A DNA stretch of 64,000 nucleotides, from contig CAVPTI010000015.1 in NCBI GenBank assembly GCA_963708775.1, positions 62,001 through 126,000 on the forward strand, read 5' to 3'. The first letter of the stretch is position 1. Every line of letters begins with the position of its first letter. Made by a program: the position numbers and the translations under genes. Positions 53,373-63,667 of this stretch are shown piece by piece. Below the pieces are notes generated by a model, which had not been told where the DNA came from, did not search any database, and saw only the letters and a program-made list of their open reading frames with translations. The stretch comes from JAGVSR01 sp963708775. Lineage in GTDB: Bacteria; Pseudomonadota; Alphaproteobacteria; Rhizobiales; Hyphomicrobiaceae.

Positions 53373-55199
53373 TTGAGCGATAGCGAAGTGATTTTGGCCA
53401 TCGTCGCGGGGGTGGTGGGGTTGTTCACCTGGGGCCGCTTGCCGGTGATGCTGGTTGCCCTGATGGTCCCACTCGCGTTGTTCTTTTCCGGCATCCTGCC
53501 GCTCGATCAGGTGTTCTTGGGTTTCGGCGACACGGTCATCATTTTCATCGCCAGCCTGTTCGTCGTCGCAGCTGGCCTCGAGGCTTCGGGGGTCACCGCA
53601 TGGGTCGGTCAATGGCTTGCCCGCGCAGTGGGATCAAGTCCTTTAAAGCTTTCCGTTTTCACAGTGCTGATCGCGGCCTTGCTCAGTCCCCTCATCAGCC
53701 AGAGCGGCGCGGTCGCCGCGCTGGTGCCAGTGGTGGTTCTGCTGACCCTGCGCATGGGACAATCGCCATCGAAATTCCTCATGCCGCTGGCTTTCGCGTC
53801 TGCCGCCGGATCGAAGCTGGCGCTGACCGGCACACCGAAGAACGTTCTCGTGTCTGACGCGGCCTCCGATGCCGGCTATGGTCCTTTTGGTTTTTTCGAG
53901 TTTGCCTGGGTCGGCGTGCCGTTGCTCCTGGGCACTGTACTGGTGGTTGCAACACTGGGCCGCCGGCTGCTGCCCGAGCGCAAATCCGCCTATCTGCCAG
54001 AGGACTTCGGCCAGCATGCGCACACCCTGACCGAACAATATGCCATGACCGGCGGCGCCCGGCTCTACCGCGTGCTCGACGGTTCACGGCTTCTAGGCAA
54101 ATCGCGCGAGGCGCTCGATGCCAGCTCAGGAATCAGCCTGATCGCTGTCTCGGGCTCCGCGCTCGACACAGCGGAGTCGAAGACCTTCGCGGCGGGTGAT
54201 GTGCTGGTGTTGCGCGGCAGCAATGAGGCCATGTCCACATTCGCGGATGCGAACAGTCTCGACAAGTTGCCGGAAGCCGAAGGCACGATTTCCGATATGC
54301 TCTTCAACAGGCATTCTGGCCTTGCCGAAGTCGTGGTCAAGCCGCGTTCGAAACTCATCGGTACGGTGATGTCACCTGGCACCCTCACCGAGAGCGGGCA
54401 ACTCGTCGTGGTGGCGGTCCAGCGCAATGGGCAAGACCTTGGCGGCGCGAACATGGGTGATGTCGCCGGTTCGGCTGACGTGACGCTCCAGGCTGGCGAT
54501 CACCTCCTGCTTCAGGGAACGTGGCGGGCGCTGGACCGCATTGCCAGCGATCCCGATGTCCTTGCGGTCGATTCACCCGACGCGGTACGCCGCCAGGCAG
54601 TGCCGCTGGGGCCCGGGTCCACGATGATGATGGTGATCCTGGCAGCGATGGTGCTGGTGCTGGCGACCGGAATCCTGCCCGCGTCTGTCGGCGTCTTGAT
54701 CGCGGCGATGGCGGTCATCGCCTTCGGTATTCTCACCGTGCCGCAGGCCTATCGCGCCATCGATTGGAACACGGTGGTGCTCGTGGCGTCCATGCTACCC
54801 CTTTCTGCGGCAATGTACCGCACCGGCGTCGCGACACAAATGGCCGATTTTCTCGTCGCGGCCCTTGGGGGTGCGAACCCCACGATGCTGCTCGCTGGAC
54901 TGTTCCTCTTTACCGCCATCCTAGGTCAGGTGATTTCGAACACCGCCACCGCCATGATTGTTATCCCGATTGCCGTCATGGCTGCCGGAGAAATGGGAAT
55001 TTCGGCGAAGACGGTTCTCATGTCGCTGAACGTCGGTGCCTCGGCCGCCTTCCTCACGCCGGTTGCCACGACGTCAAACCTGATCGTCATGGGGCCCGGC
55101 GGCTACCGTTTCGGCGATTACTGGAGGCTGGGCCTCGTGCTGATGGCGCTCTATTTCGTCATTGCCGTTTTCTGGGTGCCCGTCGTATGGAAGCTCTGA
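53373..55199 (+). CDS. SLC13 permease with TrkA-C domains, copy B
   Basis: Paralogue of the gene at 51215-53032, 608 aa, with the same order: N-terminal helices with S-K-L-A-L-T-G-T-P-K-N-V-L-V-S, two TrkA-C domains, and a C-terminal bundle with I-S-N-T-A-T-A-M-I-V-I-P and T-P-V-A-T-T-S-N-L-I-V-M-G-P-G-G. TTG start with no better ATG nearby. The M20 peptidase gene follows after 133 bases on the same strand, which suggests uptake and hydrolysis of a shared substrate. Confidence 0.9.
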   Translation: MSDSEVILAIVAGVVGLFTWGRLPVMLVALMVPLALFFSGILPLDQVFLGFGDTVIIFIASLFVVAAGLEASGVTAWVGQWLARAVGSSPLKLSVFTVLIAALLSPLISQSGAVAALVPVVVLLTLRMGQSPSKFLMPLAFASAAGSKLALTGTPKNVLVSDAASDAGYGPFGFFEFAWVGVPLLLGTVLVVATLGRRLLPERKSAYLPEDFGQHAHTLTEQYAMTGGARLYRVLDGSRLLGKSREALDASSGISLIAVSGSALDTAESKTFAAGDVLVLRGSNEAMSTFADANSLDKLPEAEGTISDMLFNRHSGLAEVVVKPRSKLIGTVMSPGTLTESGQLVVVAVQRNGQDLGGANMGDVAGSADVTLQAGDHLLLQGTWRALDRIASDPDVLAVDSPDAVRRQAVPLGPGSTMMMVILAAMVLVLATGILPASVGVLIAAMAVIAFGILTVPQAYRAIDWNTVVLVASMLPLSAAMYRTGVATQMADFLVAALGGANPTMLLAGLFLFTAILGQVISNTATAMIVIPIAVMAAGEMGISAKTVLMSLNVGASAAFLTPVATTSNLIVMGPGGYRFGDYWRLGLVLMALYFVIAVFWVPVVWKL

Positions 55200-55332
55200 G
55201 GCGGCCGAGACGAAAAGGATGCCGGGTATAGCCAGGATCAGACGTCTGACGGATTTCTGGCCTGCAAAGCCACTTGGATGCTTACCGACCTTTGAACCTT
55301 TGAATAGGCACTGAACCAACAGAGGGCTTGTC

Positions 55333-56535
55333 ATGTCATCGCCTGCAGATCTCGTTGATACCAAGGCCGCCGAGGCCCATCTGCTGCGCTTTCTTGCAAT
55401 CGACGGGGTCACCGGTGAGGAGCAGGCGATCGCGGAAGCCGTGATCGATGAACTGGTGAAGGTGGGGGTGCCCAAGAGCGCTATCCGTTTCGACGACGTC
55501 CACAAGCGGATTCCCTTACCGACGCAGACCGGAAATCTGATTGTCGATCTGCCGGGAACGGCCGAAGGGCCGCACCTGTTGTTCTCTACCCATCTCGACA
55601 CCGTGCCGCTCTGCCGCGGAGCCAAACCGAAGGTGGAAGGCCGCCGCGTGGTGTCCGACGGAACAACCGCACTCGGCGGTGACAACCGCACCGGATGCGG
55701 CGTGCTGGTCAGCCTCGCCGAGACGCTAATTAGGCACAAGCTGCCGCATCCGAAGATCACGCTGCTCTTCACCGTGCGCGAGGAGAGCGGACTTCACGGC
55801 GCCCGCGAGCTCAATCCGACGGATCTCGGCGGCGTCGTCATGTGCATCAATGTCGACAGCCAGAAACCGGAAGACCTAATCACTGGCGCCGTCGGCCAGG
55901 AGAACTGGGAGGTGGAGATCAAGGGCCGCGCCTCCCATGCCGGCCTCGCGCCGGACAAGGGTATCTCGGCAACGCTCGTTGGCGCGCTGGGACTCGCTAA
56001 CGCGCGGCGCGACGGCTGGTTCGGGAAGGTCGAGAAGCCCACGGGCAAAGGCACGTCAAACGTCGGTATTTTCGGCGGCAAGGACGGTAAACCGGCAGGC
56101 GACGCGACAAACGTCGTGACCGACTACGCCTGGATGCGCGGCGAGGCGAGAAGTCCCGAAACGACCTTCGCCACCGAGATCGCAGAGGCCTACGCGCATG
56201 CTTTCGAGGAAGCGAGACAAGCCGTTCCGGCAACGGATGGTGCCGTGGCGGAAGTAACCTTCACCCACGTCAAGGCTTATCCGCCGTTCAACCTCGCCGA
56301 CGACGCACCGGTGGTGGGTCGCGCCGCCAAGGCGCTCGAGGCGCTGGGGCTCAAACCGAACATAATTTTTTCGCCCGGCGGACTCGATGCGAACTGGCTG
56401 GACAAGCACGGCATTCCAACCGTCACCATCGGCGCCGGCCAACGTGAAGTGCATACAGTGAAGGAATATGTGGAACTCGATGAGTATGTGACCGGCTGCA
56501 AGATCGCAGTGATGGCCGCGACCCTGAAGAATTGA
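55333..56535 (+). CDS. M20-family metallopeptidase (PepT-like)
   Basis: Cytosolic zinc peptidase of 400 aa. Metal-site motifs are visible: F-S-T-H-L-D-T-V-P, L-G-G-D-N-R-T-G-C-G, R-E-E-S-G-L-H-G-A, N-V-D-S and a C-terminal His in V-H-T-V-K-E-Y-V. The dimerisation domain lies at about 185-305 with K-G-R-A-S-H-A-G-L-A-P. Members cut tripeptides, acyl-amino acids or p-aminobenzoyl-glutamate. Position between the SLC13/AbgT genes and a porin favours a role on an imported amide or short peptide. Converges with the porin gene. Confidence 0.88.
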   Translation: MSSPADLVDTKAAEAHLLRFLAIDGVTGEEQAIAEAVIDELVKVGVPKSAIRFDDVHKRIPLPTQTGNLIVDLPGTAEGPHLLFSTHLDTVPLCRGAKPKVEGRRVVSDGTTALGGDNRTGCGVLVSLAETLIRHKLPHPKITLLFTVREESGLHGARELNPTDLGGVVMCINVDSQKPEDLITGAVGQENWEVEIKGRASHAGLAPDKGISATLVGALGLANARRDGWFGKVEKPTGKGTSNVGIFGGKDGKPAGDATNVVTDYAWMRGEARSPETTFATEIAEAYAHAFEEARQAVPATDGAVAEVTFTHVKAYPPFNLADDAPVVGRAAKALEALGLKPNIIFSPGGLDANWLDKHGIPTVTIGAGQREVHTVKEYVELDEYVTGCKIAVMAATLKN

Positions 56536-56559
56536 ACGGAGCGCTCGTATCTCCGGTGC

Positions 56560-57747
56560 TCAGAAGAAGAAGCGTACGCCGGCCAGGACGCCATATGCGT
56601 CCTGGTAAGTGACGCCCTGTTCGTCGCTGTAGGTGAATTTGCGCAGACCCGCATACACATCGATCGATTGATCATCGAAGGTCTGCACCGCATAAACGCC
56701 GTAGTTCTCCGTCTTGGCTCCGTCCGTGATAAAATCCCGGCCATTGTAATAGTCGACTGAGAGAGATGTGGCACCGACGGTGAAGACCTCGTTCCGCCAG
56801 CCCGCACGGCCCCAGACATAGCTGGCTCCATCGATCTGCTGGCCGGCAGAAAGCGCGAGATTGAGGCCGGTGGGCGTGTGGACGACCGTCGCAGATCCGG
56901 CCAGCCTGCGCGTGTCGTCGCCATCAGGATTGTCCAGCCACTGGTAGCTGGCCGCGGCCCGCACCGCAAAATCCCCGATGTCGCCCATCCAACGACCCGC
57001 AACATCGTAGTAATCCGTGTTGTCCTCATCGACGAGAACGTTTTTGCCATAGGACGTGGACAGCATCACGCCACCGACGACGGGCGTGTCGTAACGGGCA
57101 CGAAAGCGCCGCGCGCCGTCGAAGCTGTTGTTCACCTGCCCGATGGTGACGTTGGTCAACTCGCCGTTGCCGTCGCGGAAGCGAAATGAGCCGAAGCCGT
57201 CGGATGAATCCGTCGCACCGGCGTGGAAGGTGAAGGAGTCGTCGAGCCCGGCCGTTCCGTCCGAGGCGGTGCTGCCCTGGCCGAAAGAGACCGTTCCGTA
57301 TTTCGTATCCCCCGCGACTTCAAACCAGCGCAAAGCGGTTCGCTGCCAGTCGATCCACTCAGGCGTGAAATCCTGCCAGACGAGCGCACTGCTGCGCAGA
57401 CCAAGCCCAGTCTCAAAGCGGACGCGCACACTGCCCTCGTCAACCGGCTGGGTTATCGTAAAGCCGACCCGCGAATTCCAGTTGCCATTGTCGACGATGT
57501 TGCGCGTGGTCACGTCACCATCGTCAAAACTCTGGTAGGCTGGATTGAACTGGCCGTAAAAATTGAGAATGCCGCCGTTGTAGAGCGGGAACGTCAGCGG
57601 TTCTTCATAAACCTCGGATTCGATCGGGAGATCTTCGACGGCCGCATCATAATCGTAGTCCGCCTCATTCGATTGCTGCGCAGCCGCCACCGAGGCCCAA
57701 AGGGTCGCTGCGCATACCATGCAATTGAACGAGAATCTCTTTGCCAT
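56560..57747 (-). CDS. Outer-membrane porin
   Basis: Beta-barrel porin of 395 aa: signal peptide ends A-A-A-Q-Q; the mature part is amphipathic strands with aromatic girdles and an acidic loop set, ending in the outer-membrane signal F-F-F (V-R-F-F-F). Marks include Y-G-Q-F-N-P-A-Y-Q near the start and F-R-A-R-Y-D-T-P in mid-barrel. Start at 57747 follows AAGGGAAC. The gene converges with the M20 peptidase and is divergent from the RND adaptor. Substrate unknown, but it could feed the nearby transporters. Confidence 0.85.
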   Translation of the reverse strand: MAKRFSFNCMVCAATLWASVAAAQQSNEADYDYDAAVEDLPIESEVYEEPLTFPLYNGGILNFYGQFNPAYQSFDDGDVTTRNIVDNGNWNSRVGFTITQPVDEGSVRVRFETGLGLRSSALVWQDFTPEWIDWQRTALRWFEVAGDTKYGTVSFGQGSTASDGTAGLDDSFTFHAGATDSSDGFGSFRFRDGNGELTNVTIGQVNNSFDGARRFRARYDTPVVGGVMLSTSYGKNVLVDEDNTDYYDVAGRWMGDIGDFAVRAAASYQWLDNPDGDDTRRLAGSATVVHTPTGLNLALSAGQQIDGASYVWGRAGWRNEVFTVGATSLSVDYYNGRDFITDGAKTENYGVYAVQTFDDQSIDVYAGLRKFTYSDEQGVTYQDAYGVLAGVRFFF

Positions 57748-58243
57748 GCTCGTTCCCTTTTGCCCTTGCGCCGGGATCATTGCACCTCATCAACCGATCC
57801 CAAACGCTTTGCCTGTTTTCATGCCTCAGCATCCCGCAGGCGTCACGATACACAATCTCATAGACGATTTTGCGGAAACCAACTACGAGAGGCGCCAGGA
57901 AGGTGGGCTACCGGAATTTCAGAAAGCTGTCCGGTACTGTCGAAAATTTTTCGCAGTGCGCCGGGAGACCGGTGTCCGACTGCGATTTTGGCTGAACGAT
58001 GGGTAAGCCGTTGCTGCAGTTCGGGATAATGTGATAGCGTTTAGAAGTGGCTGGGGTGTTCCTTGTCTTGATGCGGGTGTAAGGGGGCGCGTTGTGAATA
58101 CCGACGGAGGAACGGGCGGCGATTGCTACTATGTAAGCCGTCGTTGGCATCTTCTTGGCGCCTATCGCAGAATGTTGCGCAACTCTGCATTTGTCCTGAC
58201 CACGTTTCGAATGGAAACGGGAAAAGCGCTGCGAGGTGCGACT
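57748..58243. other. Gap between porin and RND adaptor
   Basis: About 500 bases between divergent genes. Frames here (for example near 57833-58006) have no ribosome site and no recognisable product. It should contain both promoters; I cannot place operators. Confidence 0.4.
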
Positions 58244-59363
58244 ATGTTCTTGCCGACCTTTTCCGTCGCTGGTGGTCGGTCATGGCCTCGAATATCCGCT
58301 GCATTATCTACCGTTACGTTGGGGCTGCTTGTAGGCGCATGTGATCGCCAGGAAAAGCAGGCTGAGGCTCCCATACGGCCGGTCCGTGTAATGACCGTCG
58401 CCGAACAGCAGGCGGGAGAGAGGGTAACTTTATCAGGTGTTGTCGAGGCGAAGACGGAAGTCGATCTCGCCTTTCGCATAGGCGGACGCATGATAAAACG
58501 CTCTGTCAACGTGGGTGACAGAGTGGAAGCCGGTCAGCTCATTGCGCAACTCGATTCACAGGATGAAGAAAACGCTGTTCGAGCGGCGAAAGCCAACCTG
58601 TCCGCAGCCGAGGGCAAGTTTCTCGAGGCCGAGCAGAATTACGACCGGCAACGGCAGCTGTTAAGCCGCGGACATACCACCCGGCAGCGCTACGACGCCG
58701 CTGTCCAGACACTCAATACATTACGTGGACAGGCGGATGTGGCGCAGGGCACAGCTTGCAACCGCAAAAACACGTCTCAACGACACGAACCTTTATGCTG
58801 ATGCCCCCGGAGAAGTCACCGTGCGAGTCGTCAATACCGGTGAAGTCGTGCAAGCCGGTCAGATGATTGTGCGCATTGCCCGAAAGGAAGGCCGGGACGC
58901 AGTCTTTGATGCTCCACCCAGTCTCATGGCCCGGGGAACGAGAGACGCGGATATCGATGTGGCACTCTCGATCGATCCAGCCATCGTAGCGACGGGGCGG
59001 GTGCGCGAGGTGTCGCCTCAAGCAGATCCACAGACGGGAACTTTCAGGGTCCGCGTCGGGCTGACCGATCCCCCGAGCGACCTGCGTCTTGGATCATCGG
59101 TTGTTGGTCGGGTGACGCTCGAGGGACAAGCCGGCATGGCACTGCCTGCCAGCGCCTTGTCACGAGCGAACGGCTCGCCATCGGTATGGGTCTTTGACCC
59201 CAACTCCGAAACCGTTTCGTCCAAGCCTGTTGAGGTCGCAGCCTTCCGGGCAAGTGAAGTCATCGTATCGGGAGGTCTGGCGCCTGGTGACGTGGTCGTA
59301 ACTGCAGGAATACAAAGCTTGCGACCCGGCCAGCGCGTCCGCCTGCTCGGGCAGCCGTCATGA
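58244..59363 (+). pseudogene. RND efflux periplasmic adaptor (HlyD family), one frameshift
   Basis: Membrane-fusion protein of an RND efflux pump, a lipoprotein by its L-L-V-G-A-C signal. The start at 58244 follows GAGGTG. Domains in order: barrel-sandwich half with V-D-L-A-F-R-I-G-G-R-M, helical hairpin (A-A-K-A-N-L-S-A-A-E-G-K), then at about 58745 one extra G changes frame (expected A-Q-A-Q-L-A-T-A-K). After it, D-A-P-G-E-V-T-V-R-V and the beta-barrel and membrane-proximal parts (V-S-P-Q-A-D-P-Q-T-G-T-F-R-V-R-V) run to 59363. The pump gene overlaps the stop by four bases. Confidence 0.85.
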
Positions 59364-62300
59364 TTGGCCCAAATCTTTCGGCTTGGGCCACATCTCGGCG
59401 GTCGTTGATCATCTATTTCATGCTGATCGCGCTACTCGGAGGCATTGCAAGCTTCATCAAGCTCGGCCGGGCGGAAGATCCTGTCTTCACGATCCGCACG
59501 ATGCTTGTCCGCGCAATCTGGCCAGGCGCCACGCTGCCCGACATGCTCGATCAGGTCACCGAGCGCATCGAGAGAAAGCTTCAGGAAGTCAGCAAAGTCG
59601 ACGTCGTCCGAAGCTCAACGCGCGGAGGGGACACTACGATCTTTATCGACCTCGAAGGCGGTGTAACATCGCGAGAAATTCCGGCAATTTGGCAAGAGGT
59701 CCGCAACAAAGTCGGAGACATCAGGCACACTCTTCCGCAGGGGGTGCTCGGTCCATTCTTCAACGACGATTTCGGCGACACCTTCGGTTTCATTTATGGG
59801 TTCACGGCAGACGGGTTCACGCATCGAGAACTTCGTGATTACGTCGAAGATATCCGTTCCAAACTTCTCACCCTTCCCGACGTTTCAAAAATTGAGCTCA
59901 TTGGCGCCCAGAATGAGGAGGTCACGATAGAGTTTCGCCACGACCGAGTGGCGGCGCTTGGAATCGATTATCCAACGCTATTTGCCGCCATAGCCGCGCA
60001 GAACGTGGTGCGGCCTTCGGGCGTCATACGAACCGGCACTGAGAACGTCTCGATCCAGGTTTCGGGCTCGTTTCAATCAGAAGCCGACGTTATGGAGGTG
60101 AGCGTCAACATCGGCGATCGCGTCGTCAGGCTTGGCGATATAGCCGAAGTGCTCCGCGGCTATTCAGATCCGCCAAGTCCAATTTTCCATGTCAACGGCA
60201 AACCGGCTATCGGCCTCGCGATAGCGATGCAAGATGCAGGTGACATTCTGGCGTTGGGCAAGAACGTCAAGAACATGATGACGGCCATCACCGCCGACAT
60301 GCCGGCGGGGATCGAGCCCATCCTGGTCTCGGATCAGGCTGTGACCGTCGATGAGGCGATCGGTGAATTCACGGCCTCGCTGTGGCAGGCGATTGCGATC
60401 ATTCTTGGTATCAGCATCTTGATGCTTGGCGCACGTCCGGGTGCCGTGGTCGCGGTATCAATTCCCCTGACGCTTGCGATCGTGATGATCGTGATGGATA
60501 TCCTCAACATCGATCTGCACAGAATTTCGCTTGGAGCCTTGATTATCGCTCTCTGCCTGCTCGTCGATGATGCGATGACGACCGTGGACGCGATGTTGCG
60601 AAGGCTGGCAGCTGGAGATACTGCAGCGGCGGCGGCAAGCTACGCCTACGCAAATCTTGCGGCGCCGATGCTGATCGGCACTCTCGTGACAATCGCAGGT
60701 TTCGTGCCGATCGGTTTCGCGCAAAGTTCGGCCGGCGAGTATACATTTTCCATCTTTGCAGTGGTCGCTATCGCTCTGCTGGTCTCTTGGGTCGTTGCGG
60801 TGCTCTTTGCTCCGGTGGTCGGCGCGGCCATTCTGAAGCCGCCGGCAGAACCGACGAATGATGAACAGTCGGGCATCGTGCTGCGAACCTATAGAGGCCT
60901 TCTCGAGTGGGCGTTCGCCAACAAATGGATCACGATCATCGGGACAGTTGCTCTGTTCCTGCTGGCAATATGGGGTTTGCGGTTCGTGCCCCAGCAGTTC
61001 TTTCCTGCTTCGGATCGAACGGAACTGCTCGTTGACCTCACTTTGCAGCAGAACTCTTCCATACGTGCCAGTGAAGATGTTGCGACGAAGCTCGATGAGG
61101 TGCTTGCCAACGATGCGGATGTCAGCCGCTGGAGCACGTACATTGGCCGTGGCGCTATTCGCTTCTACCTTCCGCTCAACGTGCAGCTCCCCAATGATTT
61201 CTTCGCGCAGCAGGTGATCGTGGCTAAGGACGTCGCCGGACGGCAGCGTCTGCAGGGCAAACTTGAGAAGCTTCTTGCCGAAGAGTTTCCAAACCTTGTC
61301 ACGCGCGTTTATCCGCTCGAACTTGGGCCGCCCGTCGGCTGGCCGGTTCAGTACAGAATTGTCGGTCCCGACGTGGACCGGCTGCGAGATCTTGTCGAAA
61401 GGTGTCGCCGATCTGATCGCCGCACATCCAGACACGCGCCGGGTCAGCTTCGACTGGATCGAACCCGCCCGCCGGGTGCGGATCCAGATCGATCAGGATC
61501 AGGCGCGTCGGATCGGCTACACGAGCGAAGCGCTGGCGTCCGTTCTCAACACGGCGATCAGCGGGACCCGTGTCACTCAGTTGCGTGATGGGATCTATCT
61601 CGTCGATGTCGTCGCGCGTGCTCGTCAAGAAGATCGTGTTGCGCTGGAAAATCTTCAAACGCTCCAGGTCCCTCTCCGAAACGGCCGGACTGTTCCGCTC
61701 AGCCAATTCGCAACCTTCGAAACGGAGCAAGAGCAGCCGCTCGTCTGGCGTCGCGACCGCATTCCAACTCTTACCGTGCAGGCCGACGTGGCCGAGGGCG
61801 CTCTCGCCGAGGGCATTGTTGCCGATCTTGCGCCTGGTATTGCAGAATTGAATGCGCAAATGCCGCCAGGATATCGGATCGAACTCGGCGGTGTTGCGGA
61901 GGAGAGTGCAGACAGCCGCGCGTCGGTCATCGCGGTTGTGCCCCTCATGATCATCCTGATGCTCACTCTGCTCATGCTGCAGCTGCAGAGCTTCCCCAAT
62001 CTCGCCATGGTCTCACTCGTCATGCCGCTCGGCTTGATCGGTGTCGTCGCCGCGCTGTTCCTCGTGCAAAAACCTCTCGGCTTCGTCGCCGTGCTCGGTG
62101 TCCTCGCCTTGCTCGGCATGATTGCCAAGAATGCGGTCATCCTGATTTCACAAATCGAAGACGAGCGAAGCCGAGGTGCGCCGGTTCGTCAGGCTGTTGT
62201 CGACGCCGCGATGTCGCGGTTCCGCCCGCTTATGCTGACCGCGCTGTCCACCGTTCTGGGGTTGGCTCCGATTGCGCCGACCGTATTTTGGGGACCAATG

Positions 62301-62432
62301 GCCTTTGCGGTTATGGGAGGACTGCTCGTTGCAACCGTTCTAACACTGGTCTTCCTGCCCGTTCTGTATGTGGCCTGGTTCTCAGGGAAGAGCAGCGAAG
62401 CTGCCACAAAAGAACCGGTGACCTCCGCTTAA
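59360..62432 (+). pseudogene. RND efflux pump inner-membrane permease, one frameshift
   Basis: AcrB/HAE-type RND transporter of about 1020 residues with 12 helices, overlapping the adaptor gene as ATGA. First part: N-terminal helix I-Y-F-M-L-I-A-L-L-G-G-I-A, porter domains, and helices 2-6 with L-V-D-D-A-M-T-T-V-D (proton relay Asp pair). Near 61403 one extra A in GAAAGG shifts the frame; the expected E-G-V-A-D-L-I-A-A-H continues in the frame that ends at 62432, with porter domain S-F-D-W and helices 8-12 (A-V-I-L-I-S-Q-I-E-D-E). No outer-membrane TolC-type gene is nearby. Substrate unknown. Confidence 0.87.
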
Positions 62433-62583
62433 TTGCTGATCTCGTGATCTGCAGGGACCGAATTGCCTGACAATGACGCCGGATTTCGGGTCGTTATTAC
62501 CGTAACTGGCGTGTGGTGTTGCCAGCAGCGGGTATTCAACTTACTGCTTCCCGATAGTCAAATGAGTGAGCGAGAGGTTTTCT

Positions 62584-63664
62584 ATGTCGGATGAACTCGA
62601 AGCGGCTGCGGAACCAGTCGCCGCCACTGAGTTCACGCGACGGTCACCGAAGGAACCGCTTCTGGTCGACTTGGCGCTCCAGGGCGGCGGATCACATGGT
62701 GCCTTCACGTGGGGCGTTCTGGATCGCCTCTTGGAAGAAGAGGGGTTCACTCTCGAGGCAATCTCGGGCACGTCCGCGGGCGCAATGAATGCCGCCGTGC
62801 TCGCTCATGGTTTGTTGGTTGGAGGTCGTGATGGGGCTCGCAGCGCGCTGCACGCCTTCTGGAGGCGCGTCGCAGAAGCAGCAACCTTCAGTCCTTTCCA
62901 GCGCAGCCCAGTTGACCGCATGATGGGGCGCTGGTCTCTCGATTATTCACCCACATACATCGCGACGGATCTTATCGCGCGACTGGTGTCCCCGTATTCG
63001 TTTGGCGCAGGTGGCGCCAACCCTCTGCGGGACATTTTGACAGATCTCGTCGATTTCGAACGGCTCGCATCTGGCCGCATCAAGCTCTTCATTACCTGCA
63101 CCAATGTGCGGACGGGGCGCGGGCGCGTATTTCGTACTCCAGAGGTGACAGCTGACGTGTTGCTGGCCTCGGCTTGCCTCCCGACGATGTTTCAGGCCGT
63201 CTACATCGATGGCGAACCGTACTGGGATGGCGGATATTCGGGCAATCCGACCATCGCGCCACTGGTTAATGAATGCGATTCGCATGATACGTTTCTGGTG
63301 CAAATCAATCCGATCCTTCGTGAGGAAGCCCCGATCACCGCTCAGGAAATCAACAATCGCCTGAACGAAGTCGTCCTTCAATGCGACGCTACTTAAGGAA
63401 CTTAAGATGATCGCGTTGCTTCGCAAAGTGGCCGATCAGGGCGATGGCGAGGGTTGGCAGTGGGGCCAAATGCGCCTGCATATCATTAAGAGCGACTTGC
63501 TTGTGACGCTGGGGGCTTCGTCGAAGCTCAATGCGGAATGGGAGTTCCTGACGATGCTGCGTGATGAAGGCCGGCGAGCAGCAGATGAGTTTGTGAAGGC
63601 CCACAGGGACGATGTCGGTGTCCGATCTACGTTTGATATCGACAGTCTGCTGGAGGGGAGCTGA
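62584..63664 (+). pseudogene. Patatin-like phospholipase (DUF3734), one frameshift
   Basis: Cytosolic patatin-fold hydrolase, with C-terminal DUF3734. Start at 62584 follows GAGAGG. The oxyanion loop is Q-G-G-G-S-H-G-A (33-40), the nucleophile is Ser64 in G-T-S-A-G, and the Asp is in W-D-G-G-Y-S-G-N-P. Near 63374 an extra G (GTCGTCC for GTCTCC) shifts the frame to a stop at 63396; in the right frame the text reads S-F-N-A-T-L-L-K-E-L-K and goes on to 63664 with H-I-I-K and S-K-L-N-A-E-W-E-F. Relatives are encoded with 3-hydroxybutyrate dehydrogenase and GntP permease genes, suggesting a PHB-related role. Confidence 0.83.
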
Positions 63665-63667
63665 GCC

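Noticed and set aside
57833..58006. Possible short gene before the RND adaptor
   Set aside because: No ribosome site, no family, and it overlaps the likely promoter region.
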